Source: JAXMAR01 sp046350295
GTDB lineage: Bacteria > Planctomycetota > Planctomycetia > Gemmatales > Gemmataceae
Direction of reading: 5' to 3'
DNA: 64,000 bases
Assembly: GCA_046350295.1 (NCBI GenBank)
Contig: JAXMAR010000014.1
Span: forward strand, 93,864 to 157,863
In this document: in pieces, positions 23,603 through 31,952 of the stretch
How the letters are laid out: each line of letters starts with the position of its first letter
Numbering within the stretch: the first letter of the stretch is position 1
The notes under the pieces: model-generated
Databases searched by the model: none
What the model was told of the DNA's origin: nothing
The model's input: the letters and a program-made list of their open reading frames with translations, nothing else
Made by a program: the position numbers and the translations under genes

Positions 23603-24775
23603 ATGCAAGCCAACGATCAGCACCGTCTCCTCGCCGATGTCGAAAGCTTCTGCTCCGAGCTGCGCGACCAGGAGGAGGTCTGCTACCTCGAGCACCGCTT
23701 CAATCATCACCTGCTGCCGCTGGCCCAGAAATACGACATCCTCGGCATGCCCGTCCCGCCCGAGTACGGCGGTCGCGGCGCCGACGCCGTCACCTACGCC
23801 CGCGCCTTGACACGTATCGGCCAGGAGGGGACCGGCGTCCGCACCTTCTTCTCCGGGCACACCTCGATCGGTCAATATCCCATCCTCAAATGGGGCAGCG
23901 AGGAGCTGAAGCGAAAGTACCTGCCGCCCTCCTGCCGCGGCGAGAAGATCCTGGCCTTCGGCCTGACCGAGCCCGAGGCCGGGAGCAACCCGCTCGAGAT
24001 GCAGATGACCTACGAGCGGAAGGACGACCACTTCGAGCTGAACGGCGTCAAGTACCTGATCTCGAACGCCGGCATCGCGGCCGCCATCGTCGTCTTCGCC
24101 TATCCCAAGGGGGGCGGGCGGGTCAGCGCCTTCGTCATCGACACCGACGCCCCCGGCTGCAACCGCGAAGACCTGCTCGCCAAGGTGGGCATGCCGACCG
24201 CCAACACCGGCATGTTCGAGCTGGCGGAGTACAAGGCCCCGCTGGAGAACCTGCTCGGGCCGGAAGGGGACGGTTTCCGTATCGCCATGGGAACGCTCGT
24301 CTCCGGCCGCCTGAGCGTGGCGGCGGGCTGTCTGGGCGTCATCGAGGATTGCCTGGCCGAGTCGCTCCACTATTCCTCGGAGCGCTGGCAGCACGGCAAG
24401 CCGATCGCCAAACATCAACTGGTGCAGGAGCATTTGACGGCGATCGAGATGGCCCGGCTGGCGAGCGACGGCGTCGTCACCCGCGCCGCGCAAGCGAAGG
24501 ACGACAGCGACCTCGCGCCGGGAGACGACGACCTGCGCATCCGCGCCGACCTCCTCTGCGCCCAGGCCAAGCTCTACGCCACCAACGCCGCCTGGGACGC
24601 CGCCGACCACGCCGTCCAGATCTTCGGCGGCCGCGGCTGGTCAACCCTGTATCGCCCCGGCCGGCATTTGATGGACGTGCGCGTCTGCCGCATCTACGAG
24701 GGAACGGACGAGGTGCTGAAGCTGAAGATCGCCGCGGCGCTTCTGGGAGGAAAGGAGTTTGAGGCGTTCAAGTGA
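23603..24775 (+). CDS. Acyl-CoA dehydrogenase
   Basis: A full-length 390-residue FAD enzyme that oxidises acyl-CoA to the 2-enoyl thioester. Signature one, AFGLTEPEAGSNPL, is at residues 118-131. The C-terminal QIFGGRGW (339-346) and CRIYEGTDE place the catalytic Glu at 366, as in medium-chain dehydrogenases. N-terminal, beta and C-terminal domains are all present. A start at ATG 23603 is natural although no strong ribosome site is visible. It stands alone: the following genes are convergent and no electron-transfer flavoprotein genes are adjacent. Confidence 0.9.
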   Translation: MQANDQHRLLADVESFCSELRDQEEVCYLEHRFNHHLLPLAQKYDILGMPVPPEYGGRGADAVTYARALTRIGQEGTGVRTFFSGHTSIGQYPILKWGSEELKRKYLPPSCRGEKILAFGLTEPEAGSNPLEMQMTYERKDDHFELNGVKYLISNAGIAAAIVVFAYPKGGGRVSAFVIDTDAPGCNREDLLAKVGMPTANTGMFELAEYKAPLENLLGPEGDGFRIAMGTLVSGRLSVAAGCLGVIEDCLAESLHYSSERWQHGKPIAKHQLVQEHLTAIEMARLASDGVVTRAAQAKDDSDLAPGDDDLRIRADLLCAQAKLYATNAAWDAADHAVQIFGGRGWSTLYRPGRHLMDVRVCRIYEGTDEVLKLKIAAALLGGKEFEAFK

Positions 24776-24792
24776 GCGCGGGTGCCGACTGC

Positions 24793-25284
24793 TCACTCAC
24801 TGGTTTGCAGAGCATTGGGTGGCGCATGCCACCATCGCAGCTCGCGCGCCTGAGCGTAGGCCGTCTCGTCACCGGAGAGTAAGGGCAATCCATATCCCTC
24901 GAGCCCGGCAGCGTAGTAAGAAAGCACCCGCCGGACCTCTGCTTCCGTATGGGCAATCTGGTAAGGCACATCGTGATGGATTGCGGCGTACCCGCCCGGA
25001 TCCGCCACTGCGAGGAACAGGCCGAAATCAACGCTTTCTACCGACCTTTCGGGTAGCGACTCAGGAGCAAGCCGCCCGATCCGCGCAAAGACCTCGTGGT
25101 CGTAGGACACGGAGTAGCGTACCTCGAAGTACACGCTCGGCGACTGATAGTGCACGAAGTTGGGCTTCGATGCAACACAACGGAAGCGAAGGTTTGAGCA
25201 CAGGAAGTCGAACGCTTGGCGTGCGCCGACCTCGAACCCATTCTCGGATGTCCGCTCGGCACGCATTTGTTCGTCACTCGTCAT
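24793..25284 (-). CDS. Hypothetical protein (163 aa)
   Basis: No family is recognised. The sequence is soluble and mixed alpha/beta. Aromatic phrases include FVHYQSPSVYFEVRYSVSYD and YAAIHHDVPYQIAHTE. C-terminal helices carry YYAAGLEGYGLPLLSGDE. The pattern resembles small immunity-type or DUF proteins, but no specific claim is made. It is encoded convergently to the acyl-CoA dehydrogenase and 33 bases downstream of the VOC stop on the same strand. Confidence 0.5.
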   Translation of the reverse strand: MTSDEQMRAERTSENGFEVGARQAFDFLCSNLRFRCVASKPNFVHYQSPSVYFEVRYSVSYDHEVFARIGRLAPESLPERSVESVDFGLFLAVADPGGYAAIHHDVPYQIAHTEAEVRRVLSYYAAGLEGYGLPLLSGDETAYAQARELRWWHAPPNALQTSE

Positions 25285-25317
25285 GGGGCTTTCGCCATTT
25301 CCTCGGGCGCCGCTGCC

Positions 25318-25677
25318 TCAGCGGTGCAGCGCTTGACTGACCTCCACGCTGCGGCCGTCGGGATCCTGAAGCACAATGATGAGGCGGTCGGCCGTCGCAT
25401 AAGGCGGTTTCAACACTGTCACGTCGGAACTATGCCGGATGTCACCGGCCAAGTCGGCCAGCAAGGGCATGGAGAAACCAAGTCTGACGTTGTCGGGCGC
25501 TTGCTCTCCTTTGGTCGGATAGAGTTCGAGCACGAATCCGGCGTGCTCCCAAGCGAAGTGTTTCGGCCCCGCACCGTGCCGTTCCTCGACAAAGACCATG
25601 CCAAGTCTTTCGTAGAACCGACGTGTGAGTTCCACATCCTTGCAGCGCAATACCAGGAGATTGATGGCGAGATTCAT
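25318..25677 (-). CDS. VOC/glyoxalase superfamily protein (119 aa)
   Basis: The start is ATG 25677. MNLAINLLVLRCKDVELTRR then FYERLGMVF is the first beta-alpha-beta unit of the vicinal-oxygen-chelate fold. FAWEHAGFVLELYPT supplies the usual Glu. The second half ends in DPDGRSVEVSQ, the standard closing motif. One VOC module pair fits the length. Members include glyoxalases, dioxygenases and drug-resistance proteins; the substrate is unknown. Confidence 0.75.
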   Translation of the reverse strand: MNLAINLLVLRCKDVELTRRFYERLGMVFVEERHGAGPKHFAWEHAGFVLELYPTKGEQAPDNVRLGFSMPLLADLAGDIRHSSDVTVLKPPYATADRLIIVLQDPDGRSVEVSQALHR

Positions 25678-25799
25678 GGTCGCACACGGGCAAATTGTCC
25701 AGCGAGTGAAAAGGCGCGCTGGCAAAGGCAAAACGCACGGGCCCGCCCTCACTTCACTTCGTACCTGACCGATCTGGAATCCTCGCAGCAAACCAGCCA

Positions 25800-26249
25800 C
25801 TAGCCCCCAGAAGCTGATTTCTGCGCGACGTTCTCCCACACCCCCTCGATGATCTTCTGCGCCGAGCCGCGGATCAAGCCGCTGGGGACGGCTTTCAAGA
25901 GGCCGCCGAGCTTGTTGACGTCGGCATGGTAGTCGACGTGCGAACCGTCGCCTTTGGCCTGGATATCGAGCTTCACTTCGACTTCGCTGCTCGTGCCGAT
26001 GCCCTTGGAAGCGAGCTGGATACGGACCAGTCCCGGTTCGACCGCTTCGAGGATCGAGACGACGACGTCGAGCGAGCCCCCCAGGAAGGCGATGGGGGGC
26101 CGGACGGAGCATTCGCCGCGCTCTTGTGTCGGCGTTCCCTTCACCGAACCGTCCGGGATGCACTCGATCAGAAAGCGAGCGTCGCGCAGCTTGGCCCAGA
26201 GGGGGGCGGGAGGCAAAGCGAAGTCGCGCTGGCCGTCGAACGTGAGCAT
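25800..26249 (-). CDS. CoxG/SRPBCC-type protein (149 aa)
   Basis: The start is ATG 26249, chosen for AAGGAA upstream and because family members begin with MLTFDGQRDFALPP-like sequence; a longer frame to 26327 exists. LRDARFLIECIPDGSV, then GECSVRPPIAFLGGSLDVVV, and the C-terminal GGLLKAVPSGLIRGSAQKI match the carbon-monoxide-dehydrogenase subunit G (CoxG) branch of the START/SRPBCC fold. This is a hydrophobic-ligand or membrane-associated chaperone fold. No CO dehydrogenase genes are nearby. Confidence 0.75.
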   Translation of the reverse strand: MLTFDGQRDFALPPAPLWAKLRDARFLIECIPDGSVKGTPTQERGECSVRPPIAFLGGSLDVVVSILEAVEPGLVRIQLASKGIGTSSEVEVKLDIQAKGDGSHVDYHADVNKLGGLLKAVPSGLIRGSAQKIIEGVWENVAQKSASGG

Positions 26250-26397
26250 GGTCGATTCCTTGCCTGAGTGAGTTTCCGTCATTGTAGGCCGGGCTGGGAA
26301 CGCAAACCCGTTTGCCTTTACCATCAACGCCTCACCGCTTACAATCGATAGCAGATTCCCGCCTTAGACTTGCTCTTCCCTCCCGCCGCGCCGCATC

Positions 26398-28014
26398 ATG
26401 AAGCCTTTCCTCACCTGCCTTCTATTTCTCTGCGTGCCGTTGGCCGCTCGCGCCCAGGACCCGACCTACTGGCAAGACATCCGCCCCATCTTCCGCAAAC
26501 ACTGCACGGTCTGCCACAGCGTGCGCAACCTGAAGGAGATCGACGTCTCGGGCGGGCTGGCGCTCGACACCTTCGCCGGGGTCAAGAAGGGATCGGAGCG
26601 GACGGTCGTCAAGGCGGGGCAGAGCGACGAAAGCCTGCTTTACAAGCTGATCATCCACAAGGACGCCAAGCGGCGCATGCCGCTCGACGCCAAGCCGCTG
26701 GCGGGGCCGGAGATCGCCCTCATCAAGAAGTGGATCGATACCGGGGCGAAGGAAGGCAAGGAGTCGGACGGCGGCGGCGAGCCGGTCATCGTCAAGAAGT
26801 CCGGGAAGCTGCGCCGGCTCGACGTCGTCCTGCCGACCGCCGCCGTCCCGCCGGCGGCGCTCCTGCCCAAGGCGAAACCGGGCAAGCTGGAGATCGCCCT
26901 CAAGGTCGGGCCGCTCTCGCCGATCACCGCGGTCGCGTTCAGCCCGGACGGCAAGACGCTCGCCGCCGGCAGCTACGGGCTCGTCACGGTCTGGGACCTG
27001 GAGAAAGCGCAGCCGGCGAAGCTGCTCACCAATGTTCTCGGCGCCGTCAACGATTTGCGCTTCAATCCGGCCGGGACGATCCTCGCCGTGGCGGGCGGGC
27101 AGCCGTCGGCCAAGGGGGACCTGCGTCTCTACCAGACGAGCGACTGGAAGCTGCTCGCGACCATGCGCGGGCATGACGACGTCATCTTCTCGGTCGCCTG
27201 GAGCAACGACGGCACGCGCCTCGCCACCGCCAGCTTCGATCACAAGGTGAAAGTCTGGGACGCGGCGACGCACGCCGAATTGCAAACCTACACCGGGCAC
27301 TCCGACTTCGTCTACGCCGTCGCCTTCAGCCCGGACGGCAAGAAGCTCGCCTCGGCCAGCAAGGACCGCACGGTGCAGCTGATCGACCTCGCGTCGGGCC
27401 GCAGCCAGTTCACCTTCAGCGGCATGGAGCAGGACGTGCTCGCGGTCGCGTTCCATCCGGACGGCAAGAGCGTCGTCTCCTCCGGCTTCGAAACCGCCAT
27501 CTTTTGGTGGAACCCGCTCAATGGCGAGAAGGTGAAGACGCAAGGCGGCCATGGGATCGCCGTGCACGAGCTGGCCTTCAGCAAGGACGGCAGCCGGCTC
27601 GTCTCCGCCGGGGCCGACCGCACCGCGCGCGTCTGGGACGGCAAGAGCGGCGCCCCGCTCAAGAGCATGGCGGTCGGCTCGGTCGTCTACGCGGTCGCGA
27701 TCAGTCCGAACAACGCGCTGGTGGCGAGCGGCAGCTTCGACGGCCTGGTCCGCCTCTGGGAAGAGAAGACAGGACGGCATCTCGCCACCTTCGTCGCGCT
27801 GCATGGCGACAAGGGGGAAGATCAGTGGCTCGCCCTGACGCCGGAGGGCTACGCGGCCGCCGCCGACTCCTTGTTTTCCGAGGCGCGCTGGCGGATGATC
27901 GGGGCGGAGGTGGACGGGGCGCCGCTGTGGAAGGCGCTGCGCCGCCCGGAGCTGGTCGCGCGCTCGCTGGGCGGCGAGACCCTGCCGGCGGCGTTTGCAG
28001 CGCCGAAGAAATAA
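26398..28014 (+). CDS. Secreted cytochrome c-WD40 protein
   Basis: A 538-residue protein with a signal peptide cleaved after ARA. The N-terminal planctomycete cytochrome c domain (PSCyt type) has heme motif CTVCH at residues 36-40 and the axial-ligand segment RRMPLDAKPL. From about residue 165 seven WD40 units form a beta-propeller, e.g. VAFSPDGKKLASASKDRTVQ and LAFSKDGSRLVSAGADRTAR. It acts in the periplasm as a heme-bearing propeller; the partner is unknown. A PPC-domain gene follows 74 bases downstream on the same strand, and such pairs are common in planctomycetes. Confidence 0.85.
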   Translation: MKPFLTCLLFLCVPLAARAQDPTYWQDIRPIFRKHCTVCHSVRNLKEIDVSGGLALDTFAGVKKGSERTVVKAGQSDESLLYKLIIHKDAKRRMPLDAKPLAGPEIALIKKWIDTGAKEGKESDGGGEPVIVKKSGKLRRLDVVLPTAAVPPAALLPKAKPGKLEIALKVGPLSPITAVAFSPDGKTLAAGSYGLVTVWDLEKAQPAKLLTNVLGAVNDLRFNPAGTILAVAGGQPSAKGDLRLYQTSDWKLLATMRGHDDVIFSVAWSNDGTRLATASFDHKVKVWDAATHAELQTYTGHSDFVYAVAFSPDGKKLASASKDRTVQLIDLASGRSQFTFSGMEQDVLAVAFHPDGKSVVSSGFETAIFWWNPLNGEKVKTQGGHGIAVHELAFSKDGSRLVSAGADRTARVWDGKSGAPLKSMAVGSVVYAVAISPNNALVASGSFDGLVRLWEEKTGRHLATFVALHGDKGEDQWLALTPEGYAAAADSLFSEARWRMIGAEVDGAPLWKALRRPELVARSLGGETLPAAFAAPKK

Positions 28015-28088
28015 CGTAACCGGTCCCGTTCCATGGCATTCCGTGGTAGCCGCGGGCTTTAGCCTGCGGAGTAACAGCAGGTGTTTCC

Positions 28089-30155
28089 ATGCGCAGGCTC
28101 GCGTTTCTCCTCGTGGCTTCTCTTGCGTCGCCCGTGGTCGGGCAGACTTCCTTCCCGATGATCACGCACGCCAATCCCGTCGCCTTACAGCGCGGGCAAA
28201 CGACGGAAATCGAGGTCATCGGTCAACAGAACTTCTTCGGCGCCTATGAGGCGATCTTCGACGGCAAGGGGATCAAGGCCCAGATCGTGCCGCAGAAGGA
28301 GCCGCCGGCGACGCCCCCGGCCAAGCCGGTGGTCAAGAGTGTGAAGTTGAAGGTCACGGTGGACAAGGACGCGGCGCCGGGCGTGCGCGATTTCCGCATC
28401 GCCACGTCGCTCGGCGTCTCCTCCATCGGGCAGCTGGTGATCGTCTCGGAACCGGTGGTGAAGGAGAAGAACCCGAACAACGTGGTGGCGCAGGCCCAGC
28501 CGATCGCGCTGCCGTGCGTGGTCGCCGGAGCCCTCGAGGCGAAGGAGGACGTCGACTTCTACAAGTTCGAGGCGAAGGCAGGGGAGACGCTGACCTTCGA
28601 GCTGTTCTGCGCCCGCTTGCAGGACCGCATCCACGATTTGCAGAATCACGCCAAGCCGATGCTAACGCTCTACGACGACGCCGGCCGTGAAGTCGCCGCC
28701 AACGACACCTTCTTCTTCGCTGACCCGATGCTGAGCTACACAATCCCGAAGGCCGGCGTTTATTACATTCAGGTGCGCGAATCGACCTACGACGGCGACC
28801 CGCGCTGGGTCTACGCCCTCCTCGCCACCAACCGGCCCTACGCCTCGCACGTCTATCCGTTCGCCGGCAACCCGGGGAAGAAGATCCAGGTCGAACCGAT
28901 CGGCTCGGCGGCGAAAGTGAGCAAGAAAATCGATCTCGTCGTCCCCGACCGCCTCGGACTGACACAGGCGCGACTGCCGGTGGGGAAGGAGGAAACCAAT
29001 CCCGTCACGTTCCTCGTCAACAACCTGCCGCCGGTCTTCGAACAGGAGCCCAACGACACGCCGGAGCAGGCGACGCGGGTGACGCTGCCGGCGGGGATCA
29101 ACGGCCGGATCGACAAGCGGCGCGACATGGACCACTTCGTCTTCGCGGCCAAGAAGGGGCAGGCGGTCCAGTTCGAATTGAAGGCGCGGCGCTTCGGCAC
29201 CCTCCTCAACTCGAGCCTGCACGGCGTCCTGGAGGTCATGGACAGGAAGGGGGCGATCCTGGCGCTGAGCGACGTGAGCCACGGGCAGGAGGCGAAGATC
29301 AACTTCAACCCGGCGGCCGACGGCGATTATGTGCTGCGGGTGCGCGACTTGAACAGCAAGGGGGGCGAATCCTTCGTCTATCACATCGAGGCCGATTTCG
29401 CCCGGCCCGACTTCACGCTGCGCTGCGACCCGGACAAGGCGATGATCGGGCCGGGGTCGAGCACGGCGTGGTACGTCCACGTGGTGCGCGAGAACGGTTT
29501 CGCGGGACCGGTGGCTGTCGAGGTGAAGGGATTGCCGAAAGACGTGGTCGCGAGCCCGCTGACGATTCCGGCGACGATGACACAGGGGCTGATCGTGATC
29601 ACCGCGCAGCCGAGCGCCGTGGCGAAGACGGTGACGAACGTCGAAGTGATCGGGACGGGCGCCGTGAAGGATGGAGCGGGGAAGGAAACGGTCTTGACGC
29701 ATCGCGCGGTGTCGAACCAGGAGGTCTATTCTCCGGGCGGGGGCCGGGCCCGCTTTGACGTCGACCTGCAAACCGTGGGGGTGACGGAGCCGTCGGACAT
29801 TCTGCGCGTCGGCGTGAGCACGACGGAAATCGTCCTCAAGCCGGGGGAGGAAGTGAAGATCGACGTGGAGATTTTGCGGCGAGCGGATTACGACAAGAGC
29901 ATCTCGCTGGACGTGATCTTGCAGCACCTGGGCTCCAAGATCGGGGACCCCTTGCCGCCGGGCGTGCAGATCGTGGCGGGCAAGAGCAAGACGCTGCTGG
30001 GGACGGCGAGCAAGGGCTTCATCACGCTGAAAGCGGACGCGGGGGCGGCGCCGATCGAACGCGTGCCGGTGAGCGTGTTGTGCCACGTGTCGATCAACTT
30101 CGTGGTGAAGGTGAGCTATTCGAGCCCGGTGATCTGGGTGAGCGTGCGGAAGTAG
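28089..30155 (+). CDS. Secreted PPC-domain protein (688 aa)
   Basis: The signal peptide MRRLAFLLVASLASPVVG is followed by an Ig-like domain (HANPVALQRGQTTEIEVIGQ). Two bacterial pre-peptidase C-terminal (PPC) domains follow: one around VVAGALEAKEDVDFYKFEAK to GVYYIQVRES, the second around EQEPNDTPEQATRVTLP to DGDYVLRVRD. Further beta domains complete the protein. PPC domains are export or binding modules of secreted proteins. No peptidase domain is present. Likely a periplasmic or surface protein working with the upstream cytochrome-WD40 protein (inference). Confidence 0.8.
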   Translation: MRRLAFLLVASLASPVVGQTSFPMITHANPVALQRGQTTEIEVIGQQNFFGAYEAIFDGKGIKAQIVPQKEPPATPPAKPVVKSVKLKVTVDKDAAPGVRDFRIATSLGVSSIGQLVIVSEPVVKEKNPNNVVAQAQPIALPCVVAGALEAKEDVDFYKFEAKAGETLTFELFCARLQDRIHDLQNHAKPMLTLYDDAGREVAANDTFFFADPMLSYTIPKAGVYYIQVRESTYDGDPRWVYALLATNRPYASHVYPFAGNPGKKIQVEPIGSAAKVSKKIDLVVPDRLGLTQARLPVGKEETNPVTFLVNNLPPVFEQEPNDTPEQATRVTLPAGINGRIDKRRDMDHFVFAAKKGQAVQFELKARRFGTLLNSSLHGVLEVMDRKGAILALSDVSHGQEAKINFNPAADGDYVLRVRDLNSKGGESFVYHIEADFARPDFTLRCDPDKAMIGPGSSTAWYVHVVRENGFAGPVAVEVKGLPKDVVASPLTIPATMTQGLIVITAQPSAVAKTVTNVEVIGTGAVKDGAGKETVLTHRAVSNQEVYSPGGGRARFDVDLQTVGVTEPSDILRVGVSTTEIVLKPGEEVKIDVEILRRADYDKSISLDVILQHLGSKIGDPLPPGVQIVAGKSKTLLGTASKGFITLKADAGAAPIERVPVSVLCHVSINFVVKVSYSSPVIWVSVRK

Positions 30156-30190
30156 GGGTTCGTGATGCCGCGAAGCGGAGGACCCAAGAC

Positions 30191-30349
30191 ATGAGCGACT
30201 CCGTCGCGAAGCGGCTTGTCTATCGAATGAAAGCGTTCACCGAGAGGTTGGAGCGCGGTGAACTCGAGGATTTGGTGATTCGCAGAGTCGTCGTTAAGGC
30301 CAAACCCAAGGCCAAAACACGCGGGAAGACGAGAAGACCGCGAAAGTGA
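30191..30349 (+). CDS. Small basic protein (52 aa)
   Basis: MSDSVAKRLVYRMKAFTERL, then ERGELEDLVIRRVVVKAKPK, ends in a Lys/Arg-rich tail (TRGKTRRPRK). It is helical and highly basic, with no recognised family. A nucleic-acid-binding role is possible. It is convergent with the kinase gene 7 bases away. Confidence 0.4.
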   Translation: MSDSVAKRLVYRMKAFTERLERGELEDLVIRRVVVKAKPKAKTRGKTRRPRK

Positions 30350-30356
30350 CGCCCGC

Positions 30357-31214
30357 TTACCACTCCATGTGCTCCAGCCGATCCTCCGGCCCTTTGACCA
30401 TCGTCTCCACGAGCGCGTCGAGCGCCTCCTCGACCTCCGTCATCTTCTCCGGTCGGCTGAGGGGCTTGAACTCCAGGCAGCGGTGGATCAGGGCGCACAG
30501 GCCTTCGGGCGCCGTCGGCGCGAAGTCCCGCACCGGCTTCAGCATGGCGGCGAAGGTCTTGCTGTCGAGGACGACGTCCTTGACCGGCACGACGCTGGGG
30601 GGCAGGCGCCAGGTGACGAGGCGGTACATGGTGGCGCCGAGGTTGTAGATGTCGGTGCGCTCGTTGACGGTCCCCTGCCGGGCCTGCTCCGGCGCCATGT
30701 ATTCGGGCGTGCCCTGCACGCGCTCCTTGTTCTCCCCCTTGATCCAGGCCAGGCCGTAGTCGATCACTTTCACGTCGCCCGCCCGGCTCAGGAGGACGTT
30801 GTTGGGCTTCATGTCGGCGTGGCAGATGTTGCGGCGGTGCATGTGGGCCAGGCCGGCGGCGATCTTGGCGAAGATCTGCACCAGGCGCGGCAAGGACAGG
30901 CGCGGCACGGTGTCGAGCGTCTTGCCGTTGACGTACTCGAGCAGCAGGTGGACCTTCTTGATGCGGAAGAGCCAGTCGCGTGGCGTTTCCAGGGCGTAGA
31001 TCTTGAGAAGATTGGCGTGACTGACCATCTGGGCGACGCGGAACTCGTGCCGCGCCTGTTCCAGGAACTTGAGGTCGTCCTTGTCGTCGATGGGGACGAT
31101 CTTGAGGGCGTACTGCTTGCCGTCCTCGGCGCGGCGGATGTGCAGGATCTTGCTATGGGCGCCGGAGCCGAGCGTGCCCAGCACCTGGAATTTGCCGATC
31201 GCGAGGGTGGCCAT
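30357..31214 (-). CDS. Serine/threonine protein kinase (285 aa)
   Basis: The start is ATG 31214 (MATLAIGKFQVLGTLGSG). Kinase landmarks are a glycine loop GTLGSGAHS (13-21), Lys38 in YALKIV, catalytic loop HADMKPNN (132-139, with Ala replacing the usual Arg after His), DYG (152-154) in place of DFG, and MAPEQ around 173-177. The lack of HRD arginine suggests no requirement for activation-loop phosphorylation. There is no transmembrane segment and no extra sensor domain, so this is a soluble stand-alone Hanks-type kinase. The target is unknown. Confidence 0.85.
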   Translation of the reverse strand: MATLAIGKFQVLGTLGSGAHSKILHIRRAEDGKQYALKIVPIDDKDDLKFLEQARHEFRVAQMVSHANLLKIYALETPRDWLFRIKKVHLLLEYVNGKTLDTVPRLSLPRLVQIFAKIAAGLAHMHRRNICHADMKPNNVLLSRAGDVKVIDYGLAWIKGENKERVQGTPEYMAPEQARQGTVNERTDIYNLGATMYRLVTWRLPPSVVPVKDVVLDSKTFAAMLKPVRDFAPTAPEGLCALIHRCLEFKPLSRPEKMTEVEEALDALVETMVKGPEDRLEHMEW

Positions 31215-31275
31215 CGCAGCGGTTGGGTTGGAGGGTTGAACGCCGACTCGAGCGCTTATCTTATGGGGGCTTGGG

Positions 31276-31596
31276 TCAGGTTTCCTCCGCGAAACCCGAG
31301 AGGATGTTGATGTCCAGGATACAAACGACCTTCTCTTTCTCGAAAGCGACGTATTGGACGCCGAAGGGACGCGCGACGCCCAGACAAACGAGGCCTCCAT
31401 CTTTGATCGTCCGAAAAGCGGCTTCACCCCATCCCAGAGGATCGGAGCGCAGACGAGCCATTGCAACGTCAAGCGCCTCCGCCGCCTGGCGCCTCTTTAC
31501 GGGCGGCATGCGCGCGAGCAAATCTTTCAGTTTGTCGACCACGTGCGCCAACTGGTCGACGATGTAATCGGGCTTATCCTGGGCGGAATCGCTCAT
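31276..31596 (-). CDS. Possible RelE/ParE-like toxin (106 aa)
   Basis: The C-terminal half reads DPLGWGEAAFRTIKDGGLVC, then GVARPFGVQYVAFEKEKVVC and ILDINILSG, a beta-sheet pattern reminiscent of RelE/ParE-like folds. The N-terminal half is a helical segment. It overlaps the upstream gene by four bases (ATGA), the arrangement of toxin-antitoxin pairs. Catalytic residues of RelE are not clearly present, so the toxin call is tentative. Confidence 0.45.
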   Translation of the reverse strand: MSDSAQDKPDYIVDQLAHVVDKLKDLLARMPPVKRRQAAEALDVAMARLRSDPLGWGEAAFRTIKDGGLVCLGVARPFGVQYVAFEKEKVVCILDINILSGFAEET

Positions 31597-31901
31597 GGAT
31601 TCGTGGCTTTGATCTCGTCGATCACGTCTTGAACATTGGGTCGCTTGCCCAGATTTGCGAGAATCTCGGCTTTGGTGAAGGGGATGTCGCGATTTGCAAG
31701 TTCCACCACTAGGGACTTGTGAAAAGCGTCCCGATCACGCTTTACTTCGGCAAGCTCCGCGCGCAGCCGGTCGCGCTCCGCGATCGCCTCGCGGCACAGC
31801 TCCTTCCAGCGCGCCAGCTCCTTCTCGTCCACTTTCGCGGCGGGGGGCTGCTGGAAGCGGGTCTCGAACTCGGTGGCGACGGGGTCGGATGTGATGGACA
31901 T
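31593..31901 (-). CDS. Coiled-coil protein, putative partner of the downstream gene (102 aa)
   Basis: The start is ATG 31901, with GGAG seven bases upstream (a start at 31913 is also open). The central part (ELARWKELCREAIAERDRLR and AELAEVKRDRDAFHK) is a heptad-rich coiled coil. The C-terminus carries a short helical domain (FTKAEILANLGKRPNVQDVI). It could serve as an antitoxin/dimerisation partner of the 106-residue protein; this is inferred from coupling. Confidence 0.45.
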   Translation of the reverse strand: MSITSDPVATEFETRFQQPPAAKVDEKELARWKELCREAIAERDRLRAELAEVKRDRDAFHKSLVVELANRDIPFTKAEILANLGKRPNVQDVIDEIKATNP

Positions 31902-31952
31902 GGCGGTCTCCATGCGCGCATTCTAACATGCGCGCCGGCCGGAAACCACCCG

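Noticed and set aside
23416..24762. Arg/Pro-rich 448-residue frame over the acyl-CoA dehydrogenase
   Set aside because: It is an out-of-phase shadow; the dehydrogenase frame has both family signatures and the catalytic Glu.
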